From NCBI GenBank assembly GCA_018398805.1, contig JAGFBZ010002260.1, positions 806,001-870,000 of the forward strand: a DNA stretch of 64,000 nucleotides, read 5' to 3'. The position numbers and the translations under genes were made by a program. Numbering within the stretch: the stretch's first letter is position 1; every line of letters starts with the position of its first letter. This document shows, piece after piece, positions 29,601 through 41,600 of the stretch. Origin of the DNA: Hirundichthys speculiger. Its lineage: Eukaryota; Chordata; Actinopteri; Beloniformes; Exocoetidae. The notes below the pieces were generated by a model. The model did not search any database, had not been told where the DNA came from, and worked only from the letters and a program-made list of their open reading frames with translations.

Positions 29601-32600
29601 TTATCCTACCTGTGGTTGGTCCTGCTGTCTTCTAAACATGGGTTGTGATTTACATCACTTGGCCACATCCGGGCTGCAGTGATATTTCACAGTAACATTT
29701 CCTGGATTACACCATCTTTGTCTGCCCTTGTTTGAAAGCCAGGTTGAGATATGTTGAAGAAGTTGATATGCTCCTGTAGCCATGATTTGGAGAAACATGT
29801 TAAACTGCCTTGGCAGAACTCCAGACTTGTCCTCATCAGCACTTCAAGCTTGTCCGTCTTATTTGAGACTGATCTCATGTTCCCCATAATGATGGAGGGA
29901 AGAGCCAGTTTAAACCTTCTCTATCTCTCTCTGCTTTGCCTGTGCTCTGCAACCACAGCGTCTCCTCTTCAGCTCGCGAGGGATTTGGGGTCTCAGTTTC
30001 GGTATAATTTGGCTTCTTGAGATGTCAACCAGCTGCTTCCACTTGTAAATAACATAACAGGTGGTAAACAAATGAAAATGCAACCAAGAAAACCCTTCAA
30101 GCAGCACAGGATCCAAGCCGGGATGAAAAATAATTAAAAAACCAATGTTATCAGTGAAGATGACTTCGTTTAAAAACTCAAAAATATCCACAAAGCTAGT
30201 AAACTCCACAGAGCTACTGCAGCAAGCTGCCACCACCTTCTAGAATAACATGTAAAGCAATGCACTATACTTCCACTGTCCCACCTTACTTTGCTTACAA
30301 TAAAAGTCTTCACGTATGACAATGTCATTTGAAGATGAGCACTGTGTGTTGATGCACTAGTGCTGCATTTAGCTTTTTTTTAATTATTTATTTATGTTTT
30401 TTAAGCTGCAAATATTCTTGAACTCCCAGCTTGCCATCCTTTGGTGGATGTCCTCCCCACTCTCTCTGCCCCTGTTTCCTGTCTCCTTATTGTAGATAAA
30501 GTCCACTAGAGCCATAAAATAAAAGAAAAAACAAATAAACAAACAAAAAAAAAACTAAACAAGCTCATAAGGAGAAGACTGGCTCTGTTCTGATTACTGC
30601 TCTGGAACCTCTACAAGGATACTTATAGTAGAAAGTATATTGGACAACCCTGAGCATCCTCTTTACAACACAGGATTTCAGCAAAAGTCAGAGACTTTTT
30701 CACATCTGAGATCTTCCTGCCCACAGATATAACCCTGAATAATGATTCTTTGAAGAAACGTGAACTAATGATAGTTATTGTAAAATATTATTTCCCCTTT
30801 TAGGATTAATAAAGTATTATTGAATTGGAAAAGGAAAATAAAATATATCACCTTAACCTCTTGTAAGATAAGAAATAATAATAATTCATTTTATTTGATG
30901 GTGCCTTTCAAAGCACTCAAGGTCACCTTACAGTACATAGAACAAACAAAAAAAAAAAGAAACCATAGCAAAATAAAGATTAAATACATCATAATAAATT
31001 AACACAATCAGATAAAAGTTGCGGAGAAAAAAAGATAAAAAATAAGATGTGCTTTATTTGCTCTGTTGCGATGTCCAAGCCACATATAGAAGTAAACAAA
31101 ACGAAGCTCAGCGCTGCAAGCTACAGCGCTGCAAAAAGAACTCGCACCACCACCTGGTGCTTGGTGGTGTAATTACACCAGCGTGGGAACAAACCACACC
31201 TGACAAGCATAAAAACCACCAACAACGTTTGTCCTATCTGCAGACTATGTGGATAGTTGCTATGCAGAAGAATAAATCAAGCTCTATTCTTTTTATTGGA
31301 GTCATCGGTTGCATGTATTGCAAAGTTCTTTACATGTCAACACCTTTTTGTTGTGATGGCTACTCAGTTAAAAAGTGCCAGGATTAGGCGGTGAAATCCC
31401 TGATGTAAAAAAGCATGAGAACTGGCAAAGAAAGATGGTTTAAAAATTAGGGTTGTCCCGCTCCGATCTGGTGATCGGAAATCGGGCCCGATCACGTGGT
31501 TTCAGAGTTGATCGAAATAGGAAGTTGCTTCCCGATCTTGGATCAGATATATATTTCACTCTCACTATTTTGATCACCACTATTTATTTCGAGCTTATTT
31601 TCACAGATAATACCCTAGTAGAAATCTCTCACCTGCATATAATCCGGAATCGGATCGGGACCCAAAAAACGTGATCGGGACATCCCTATTAAAAATTAGT
31701 GGAATATTTGTTGTTTGCATCACATTTCCATTTTTTTATGAAATTTTTTTTTTGGCATCTTGTTAGGTGATAAAACAATGAGCAGTTTTTATTTTCGGAC
31801 AAAAGCACGTTTATTTCTTGTATTTGCTGCAGCAGCAACATTTGTCATTTATTCACGAGTGGAGGCACTGATGTTAAATTTGAGTACTAGCACAGACCAA
31901 GGACAGGATACCTTATCTCTGTGTGTGCATGTGTGCTTATGTGCGTGTTAGTTAGAGGAAGCATCAAGTTCCTGATCTAAGTCTCAGTGTACATCTGCAT
32001 GTGGTATGAGGAAGAAAGTCGTTGGTCATGAGATTGTGTGATGAGTTCACAACCCAACAAAGACGGCAAAGAATGAGAGCAAAGGAATTGTCAAAGAAGA
32101 AATGGAGGGGGACAACTGGGCTTTCATTCTGGGTAAGAAGGAGGTGGGAGCATTTGAGATGAGTCTTTCAAGCATGTTTTTCTTTCTCTTTCTTTTTTTG
32201 GTGGAATTGATATTTAACATAAAATACCAAAGTGAGACGGTGTGAAGCAGACAGGTTGTGATAAAGCCTCCTTCAGAGGAAGCAGATGCAGAAACTGTCA
32301 GGAGGAATAATGTGCAAATAAAACAGCAGTAAAACCTTTAGCTTGATATGTGGATGGTAAAAAGAGAGGAAAGATTACTCAGAACATATTTGAAATTTTG
32401 CACCGTAACTTTTATTCTCTCAATTTTTGTTCAGTTGAATTTTTTACCGTTTCCAAGGCCAGTTTTTTTCTTTGCCCAAAGGGTACCAAAGGTTTCCTCG
32501 ATGTGACGCTTTGATGCTCATTGCTTGACAGTCCTCACTTGGATTGCTTTTTAGTGGAATAGTTTCTTTCCAGTTAGTGTGTCTATTTAAATCAGCAATT

Positions 32601-35600
32601 ATTTGGCTAATCAGTGCAGCATTATGAGTCTTGTGCTATATCTAGCAATATATATTGAACTTTCTGTGTGACCTTCAGTAGCTTTCCATATTCCCATCGG
32701 CTTGTCCTTGTTAAATTGCTGACTGATTGATTTTCACAACAACATAGCCTTTAAAAAAAGATCTCCTTGAATATTGCAAGGTTCTCATTCAAACTCCAAT
32801 GACCATGAGCACATTAACAGTTTTCACAGTCCTTACCACAGTGATACAGCCAGTCACTCAATAATACATGAAAACATTGCCTTTAATCCACAGGATGATA
32901 GAAGATCTGCCGTTGACCCCACTGAGCCTTTAAGCCACCCACAGACACCCCGTTTTTAGACGAGACTGTTTTTTTCTGTGCACTAATTCCCTCTTTTCAT
33001 CCTCTATCTTCTTAGGATTGAAAAAACGTACCAGGAAGGCCTTCGGGATACGGAAGAAAGAAAAGGACAATGACTCCACGTGAGTCCTCTCTCTGATCTG
33101 TAATGTCCTGTATGATTCAACAACAAAGCAAAAGGCCTACATGCAGAAGACCACAGTCTTTGGTAGACCATTAAAGGCAGTGGTCTTTAGTTGTTTTTGT
33201 TGTGATTTATTATACATATTTAAAGTAAGTGCACTGCTGGATAGATCTACTTCAACAGAAATAATGCAAACTTACAGTGTTAAACGTAGATGTCTGTAGT
33301 ATTTTGTGTTATTTTCAAGGTGTCCTTTCCGATGCAAAATAAAATTAAATAGAATCATTAACATAGTATCTCAGCATTATCCCAATATAAGATCAGCAGT
33401 TGTGAGAGCAGATATGTAAAATCATGTTTTACATGAATGTTACAACAGAATTATATTTAATGTTCCATATCTGCATCCACTAACCATCTCACAGTTCTAG
33501 CAATCAGTTATAAACTTTAGAGCCGTTCTGTTAAATCACATGTTTGATTCCAGTGTAGCAGCTCAGAGTACATTTCTAAAATAATCGGCATACCAAACAT
33601 ATCAGAGTGATTGTATCTTTGTTGATCTAAGCTGTTGTCAGTCACTATGTCTAAGATGGAAATGTTCTGCTCGGTGTTTGGTTAAGCAGTTGATGGGTCG
33701 TTTGTAATAACAGCTGGTTGGTTAAAAAGAATTGGTTGGCCTATTTGAAACTTAGGGTTGCACCCTGGGATTTCAGTGGGAGTATAATTTGAAAGTGAAT
33801 AAGTGTCTGCGTATGGCTGTGCCTTTTTAAAATATTTTGTCTCAACTAATTTGCAAGTTGCTTCATTTCAGAGCATAGTAACTTTTCTTCCCTTCATTCT
33901 TCACAGAGGGTCTCCAGACAGAGACGGGGGTGTAAGTAAAAGATGATATTTTTATCTACAGAATATTATTTTATATAATCGTAAATGTGTCTTCAATGCA
34001 TACATTTACATTCTCACTGGAGGAAACTAAAACCTCTGAGATGAAGAGGTAAATTCTTCTTTTTTTTCTTTGTTCTTTTTGCTTGCCAGGAACCTCAAGA
34101 AGTTGAGTCGGTACTGAACTCAGCTCTTCAGAGTAGACTAGCTCCTAGAGTAGTCTAGTGTGTAGAAGTTAGATGAAAATAAACATCAGTTTGTTCTCTA
34201 ACCAGTCAGTCAACTGCCAGTGTTTCTCTTTGAGTCACTGTTTCTCTTTGAGCCGTCTGCAGCAGGACTGAGATATTTGGGGGTATCTAAAAACCCCTAC
34301 CCCCAAGAAACTTCAGTTTTGAATTATTGAATAACAACTAATTTGATGGCCTCAACAGTTTTCAAAAACAGAGCAAAATGGAGAACAGTTGCCACCTGAA
34401 GAAAACAAGAAAATGCTAAAACCGCCTTGCATGATCTTGTAACAGGAATACACGGCATGAAGCTTTAAAGAGAGAGTTAGCTGCACCAAGAATCCAACCC
34501 TCCTGTGGGTCGCATAGAAGACATGTAGTCTTATGTAACATGCTTTTCCTTCAGTGACTGCAGGGATTTTAATTCAAACACTGTCTGTTTTCTCAGTCTC
34601 AGAAGAAGACAAATGGGGCCCCTAATGGCTTCTATGGAGATATCGACTGGGAAAGATATGTAAGTGAGAGTTAAAATGTAGGCTTTTTTTCTTATTGTGT
34701 TTGTATTCTTCTGCACAGATTTGCTTTCAAATCTGCAGCTTTGCTTTGATAAACTTGAATTAAATGTCTTCTGTCATTGTAAAATTAATCTGGTTTTAAC
34801 AAATCTGTTGAAATAGCCTTGTAAAAATGATTGCAGATCCAGTGAAAGTAGTTGTAATTCACAACATTTTAGATGATGATTATGACTTTGTTGATATACA
34901 ATTGGATATCTTTTGGTTTGCATCTTAACTTATAATTTGTTAAAATTATCTGAATTTAGCCTTTATTATTATAGAAGTAGCTGCACAGGAGTGTGCAGCC
35001 GTTTAAATCATGCACCTATGATTTGCACTCAGTCACTGTGTGTTTCAGAACTCGCCCGAGGTGGATGACGAGGGTTACAGCATCAGACCCGAAGAAGAGT
35101 CAGAGGAAGCAGATATCCTTAACACAGCTTGATTTCTCTTTGATACGTTATTCCAACTCAGTAAATACATAGATTGCTTCCATTGCTTGTAAAGAATTCG
35201 TTAAATATATACACACTGATATATAACTTTGTGTGTTATAAAATAATATCCAGTCACAATGCCGATAAATCACTAAACAGATCAGTTGTTTTAGTCTTTA
35301 AGGTATCCCTGTGAAAAGCACAGCTTAATGTGAAGAGGTAATACGTGTTTCTGCTGCATAATATGGAATTAACAAAGCTTTAAATTAGATTTACAAGGAG
35401 CACCACATACCAGTGTCTCACAAGAAAGAGTCACTGATGCATAATTTAAGACCAGGAAGTTTATGAGAAAACTTTCATAGCCTCTAGGTGTGGAAACTCT
35501 CCCTCGCCGTCAGCTTTTCTTTTTTCTATTTTACAGCTTTTCACTCGGGGCATGTGTGTTATATCACTTTGTATCAGGTAAAATTTTATATCTGACTCAG

Positions 35601-38600
35601 GGGGACATGATGCATTCAGCGGATACATCGTAAACCTATGCAAGCAATATAAGTATATTTTTGACTTTGATTGTAATTACGCTTACACCTTATCACCTAT
35701 GTTGAGAAAATAGAAATCTTTTTGAAGGACGGCAGTAATTGGAAACAGTTGAAGGGGCAAAATGGTGGGTAGAAATTATATCGCTAAATCGCAAACACAC
35801 AAAGTAAGCTGATCTGAGAGAAAACCTTTTTTTTTAATCATAGACAACCACTGACCTTTACAAGTTTAATAAGAAATTACATGATAATTTTAATAGCTTG
35901 ACCAGGATCTGGTCCTCGAGTTTTCCAGCACAGACACAAACACAAATTAATTGAAATTATTTTGCAAGGCAAATGTCAGACCGCTTTCCTTGACATCGTG
36001 CCCTTACCTCCCATAAAGGCACATTTCTTCTCTTCCGATGAGTCTGAGGAAGAGGAAGATCGCAGGAAGAAATTTAAGATCAAGATCAAGCCGCTGCCAG
36101 CTAACCGTGTTGTGGCAGTGCCTTCAGTTGATGAGCTCAAAGCCTCTATCGGCAACATAGCTCTGTCCCCATCTCCTCTGGTGAGTAGCGCTGGTGTCAC
36201 TGCCTTCCCACGACTGGTTTCATGAACAATCAATTGTGCTACTGTTATTTACGTGGCTGTGATTTCCATGAAGAGCAGATATCATGATCGTGACGTCCTT
36301 AAGCTCCGAAGCTTATTTGCTGAGGTTCTGAATCAATCAGCTGAAAAGATAAGAACAAATTAATGAAAATAAGATGGACATGTTGGGCTACCACCTCCAT
36401 CAGGTGGAACAGTGAAGACACTTCTGTGCAATATTTACATCAATTACATGCAAAATGTGATGGTATAAATGAAATCGTGTAAGAGTCAGACTGGAGAATT
36501 TAATTGCATAACACAAACAGGAGTATTTGTTTCGTACTATGTTCGTACTTTCCTTCATTAAGTAAGTTGATCTTAAAGATTCTTCCATCACTGACAAACC
36601 ATAACTTACAATCATGAGATGAATCATGAGATTGGCTGGCGCTGTTCTCAAGGCTCTCAGTTCTTAGTCTTGTGCTACTAGTGTGTATTTTTTCTATTTC
36701 AAAGTTTTGTCTCCAGATTTCTGCATGAAAACAGGACTAATTCATTTTAATGCTTTAAGCCCTCGTGCAACATAAGGGCAAAACGATTCCCATCTTTAGA
36801 GAGTGCCTCAGAAGTGTATATATACTACAGTGATACTTTCTCGACCGTGGCCTCTTGATCTCCTTAGTTTTGAGTCATTAAACAGAAGTTCAACGTGCCA
36901 ACACAAAATAAATTGTCTGTATAGGAAAGCCAAGTTGCAAGGTGTGAAAGTCCTGTTTGAGTTGATCCCCTTCAGACAGCCTTTCATTAGCAGGGGGCTC
37001 CTGGTACAGGCTTCGGCCTTCTGTGCCTTTCCAGCAGCAACTCATAGTTCCTTTTTTCCTCCCTCTGAGAACAGTTAGCTTAGGTGTCTCCTTGAATAAT
37101 TGAGGTTGGAAAGTGGGCACAATGAACTTGTGTTACAGTCTGGTGTACAATGAGATTACTTGTAGCAATTTGAGCTTCTGGCCTCAATAATTTAATCCAG
37201 CTTTAGTGTGTTCACCCACTGACTCCGTCAACCTGATCAGGTGTGAAGGTTTTTTCACATTGGTATTGGTTGGTGTGCACACATGGCAAGCTTTATATGT
37301 AGTAGATATACAGCAGATGGAGAACTGTTTCATGTTGTATTTCTATAGATAAAGCCTGGAGGTCTGAATATTTGTTTTTGTTTTACAACTCCAAGGCAAA
37401 TTTACTGAAAATATCTTTCTGAAACTTCATATATTATCATCAGGTGATGTGAATGCTAACCAAGATCTTACCATTGAAATTACTGTTCTCTTTCTCAAGA
37501 ACAATCTAAGTCTCACAGTGGACTCATCTTCATTTTCAGAAACAAATACTGGGTCTTTCTAGTTTTACCCCTCTTAAAAATGTCTATAAAGAGGCTATTT
37601 CCAGACTGAAAATAAATGACACGCTCTCACTCCTGCTTTTACAAAACAATTTTCAAACTAGATACAGAGCATTGAGTTATTTGATTGTCATTAATGTCCC
37701 CCAGGACTATTCAGACATAACGATGCTCTCCATGTATACCTAGATACTAAGTGTAATATAGTAAAACTGCATGAGCTTAATTTCCATGGTGTTATTTAGC
37801 GTTATCTACATGAATTATTCATATTCACACAAGCTTGTGTGAGAAGGCTATGATGATGCATTCTAACAGCTTATTTTGCATAAAAGCTTGGCCAGAAAAA
37901 GTGACAAATGTGTTCATGGAGGAATGAACAGACTGAATTAAGTGAAAAAACTGCAGTGCTACATCACATTTCCAACAATGATTGAGAGCTGCCCATGTAC
38001 TGTAGTACATAAATGCTCTGCTTTGCCAAAGTTAGACCTCTACTTCTAACACTTTTATTTCTGTCCTTTTTTTCTCTCTCTCTTTTCTTATTTGTGCTTT
38101 TGCTGCCAAAATGATGCCAACCCCTGTAGAGGAGTCCGGTAAGCCTCTGCTCTTTCTTTTTTAAATTGTTTTTTTAATTGACTGTTCACTCCTCCATTTC
38201 TCTCATTACTCGCTACTTACTTGTAAATGCATTTGCTTTGTTCATGTCGTTTCTAATATGACACAAATAGTTTAACCAGTATGCCTTTTGTACAGTAACT
38301 AAATATAAATGGACCATGTTGTGTGATGTCTCTGAATCTCAATGGCGTATGTAGTTCCTGTGGGTTATTGCTCAGCAGTTTTAGGTCACATGCAAGATGA
38401 TTTGTTTGCCTTGGTACATGAAGAACGAGAGCCTGTTTTTAAAGTTTTTCCGCTGACTAAGACATCTCAAATCTGATTTTAATTAGTTGAGGACTTTTGA
38501 GTCTCCAGTTCTCAGTCCAAATAACAAGATTACAAGCTGTGGAGGAAAAGCTCATATGCATAATTAAAATGTGTCAATTTCTGCCCAACTTGCCTTTATC

Positions 38601-41600
38601 TACTTGAATTTCAATGAAAGAGGCTTATTTTGTTTATACATGCATCTTCTTTATATTTCAAATATATGACACAGTTGTGTTGAAGACGAGCTTTAACCTC
38701 TAAAGAAGCTAAAGGAGCATGCTGTAAAGGCCAGAACACTTTATGTTCTTCCTGTTTACATACAGGAGACCAACAGCGATTGGTTCTGTCAGCCTGTACC
38801 AGGCCGTGTCCAATGGAATAAACGCCCTCCACCAGCATGTCCCACCCACTGTTGCATCACTTTAATCACTCATGGCTCACTGCACAACTGGAGCAAACAC
38901 AAAAGTGAGGGATGGAGGGAGAGAGTGTTGAAGCGAAGTGGACGTGAAGCAGGCAGATGGAGAGATTTCTGTAGAAATCAAAGAGACAAAAGGGGCAGAT
39001 GGGGGAACTGCACAGGAAAATTAAAGGAAACTCGAAGGGATTAGGTGGCAAAATTACAGTTTTTACTGCGGAGTGATCAGGAGTTGGATGGATGGATGGA
39101 TGGATGGATGGATGGATGGAAACAAAGGAGGGGGAGGGAACAGAGTGAATTGATTGAAGCAGCTCCGCAGGATAGTTTGGATTACGTCCAGTCACAGCAA
39201 GCTCATAGATGATGACAGCAATTCATGCAAATATTCTCATTCATATGATGCTCTTCGATTGCTTAGTTTTTACACCACCAGCAAAAGTTGACAATTTAAG
39301 CATTAAAATGAATGCACAAGAAGTCGGGCTGTGCTGTTTGCTTTTAACTACTTTCACTGCAACTAAAGAAATGTATTAATTAACGAAAAGAATCCTACTG
39401 GCTTTAAGCAGCAGCGTCTCATAAAACCTAACATGGATGTGCCCCCATAAAGGACTTTTCATTCATTTTACCAAAATCAACCAGGAAGGCCAAACACTTC
39501 TTCTAATGCATATGATGTCTGCTTTACTGATTTGTCACTCTCTGATCAGGTATCTCTTGTTTCTTCCTTTATGCTGGTCACAGAGACGTAGCCCGGTAAG
39601 TGTGCTTTCCTTCTGTCTTCCTGGGATTAGACTAAACATTTGTCACATGGCCTCCTCCGCCCTTTTACTACCCACCTTGTCCTTAAGCTTGGTTGAATAT
39701 GATGGATTCAGCAGCTGGAATGGTTGATCAAAAACCTATGTCGGCTATTTTGTTTTGATGTTCATTTTTAAAACATATATACACAAACATGGAAGTATGG
39801 AGAATTTCAAGTGTACTTGTGTTCTTGTTTTTCATCTCGAATGGCTTCATGCTTGGTCTTTTTACTGAGAGTAAATTTGCACTTTTGACAGCTGGACTCT
39901 TTGATGTCTTACTTCAGTCTCCCCCCATCATGTCTGCTCATCTGCTCCCGTCTCTTCCCCTCCTCTTACTCTCTCCCTTCACATGCCTCGGCCCCTCTTG
40001 GCCTTTATCCTCCGTCCGCTGTGTCGTCTTCACAGCAAATTCACAGTTGCACTGCGGGGTTTATTTTAACAGCTTTGAATGGCAGTGATACTGGTGTTGG
40101 CCCTCCATCAACAAAACCCATGTCACTTTTAAACTTTTCACACTCCTGCCTCATCCATCTCACACCTTATCTGGTGGCAACAGTGGTTTCTTTTGACTTC
40201 AAAAGCATGTTCTCAAGGCTTTCACACATGTCTTGTTTTGATACCACGATCCAATGCTTTGATCACGATTAAGTTACTGCAGCTGTGTAACTGTATGAGA
40301 CTAGCAGTGTTGTTATAAGTAGATTTTGGAGAAATTTATTTTAAGAACTTTACATCTTTTTGTTTCATTTGTGCTAATAGTTTTTCTCTTTTCTATCCTA
40401 AATACCTGCTGAGATGCTCTGTAGATTTCAAGCCTTTGGGAAAGTCATTAAATTATCTTTTTGTTTGCCAGTCTGGTCAGATTAAATCAACCTAAGGCTG
40501 AAGTTCATCCTCTGACCTTCATTACTCTACAGCTTACGTAATTGTTTTGTCTTAACCACACAACACTGTAACAGTTTCGCAAAGAATAGTCCAATTCAGG
40601 CCAATAACATTCTACAATTTCTCAATTTGTTAGCAGTGCTTGAACATGAGTGAAATAATGTCAGATGTAAATTTGAGTCTTTTACTGTAATAGGCTAAAA
40701 CTTGTTTTGTGTCTTTGAGTTTTTACATTTTATTGCCATTCTCTCTTCCCCACGTGACAGGGTTTGAAAAGGAACACATCCCGTAAGTATCAGTCTCGTT
40801 GCATCTCACTCCAGGTTTTATTTTAAAAGCAGTGAATTAGTGGAACATGGTGCAGTTGTCATGTGAGGTTAGTTGATTTCATCTGTGCTCCAGGTGAAGA
40901 AATTGCCAGACCCAGGCGTGCCGTTCCTGCCGTTCCTGCCGTTCCTGCTGTTCCTGCCGTTCCTGCTGTTCCTCCTGTGGCCTCCACCCCAGCCCCAGCA
41001 CCACAGCCCCCCAGGTATTCACCACATTGTTCCCCTCAACCTTGTTGGATGTTGTACTGAATACGTCTCATCCTGCCACACACTGCATGCCTTTGTGTTG
41101 TAGTTTTTATTCTTAAAAATAGCATGAAAGCTACTTTTATTGTTTCGTTGCGTCTAAGATATTACACAATTCATCATTGTAACCAAACTGTTTTTCTGCG
41201 GTGCGTGATGACTGTCATTAAAAGATAAGCTTGGCAGCAGATTTGCTGTCTTGTACAGTCTTGAGGCTATTATGGCGTAAGATAGTACAGACTGGTTATT
41301 ATCTGTGATGAATAATGATAATGTTTCAGAATATATTTACTAAATATGGTTGGTTATATTCGTAGCTTCAGCTAATTCAGAAAAATGATATAATAGATTT
41401 TTATTTATATAGTGAAGAGGATACATATGCCATCCTCATGCATCAAATTATTTTATGAGAAACTTATTCAGCCCGTTCAACCATGTCAGCTCGTGTCATG
41501 ATAAGATGAACTGGGATTTATTTAAAGCACATTATCTACTGGACCAACAAATGTATGCATCTGTTGAGCAATTAAAAACTGATATCCAAAAAAACAGCAA

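Larger units (their letters stand above)
7743..33015 (+). other. sgip1 intron 1 (25.3 kb)
   Basis: It starts GTAAGA and ends CTTAG. I see no coding exon inside. Named contents are listed separately: an (ATG)n tract, hAT-type MITEs, a CA repeat, an interspersed repeat at 17501, LINE fragments near 30 kb and a nuclear-receptor-like inverted repeat at 24546. The stretches 7743-11370, 13140-14450, 14620-17490, 17940-19070, 19300-22160, 22570-24540, 24580-29680 and 31700-33000 hold only AT-rich sequence and simple repeats that I can recognise. Large first introns often hold enhancers, but none can be assigned here. Confidence 0.85.

Noticed and set aside
31141..31170. Third CTCF-like motif
   Set aside because: The minus-strand match has two mismatches, one at a core C, so it was not listed.
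40873..41103. Leucine- and phenylalanine-rich frame
   Set aside because: It is the AVP repeat of exon 11 read in another frame.
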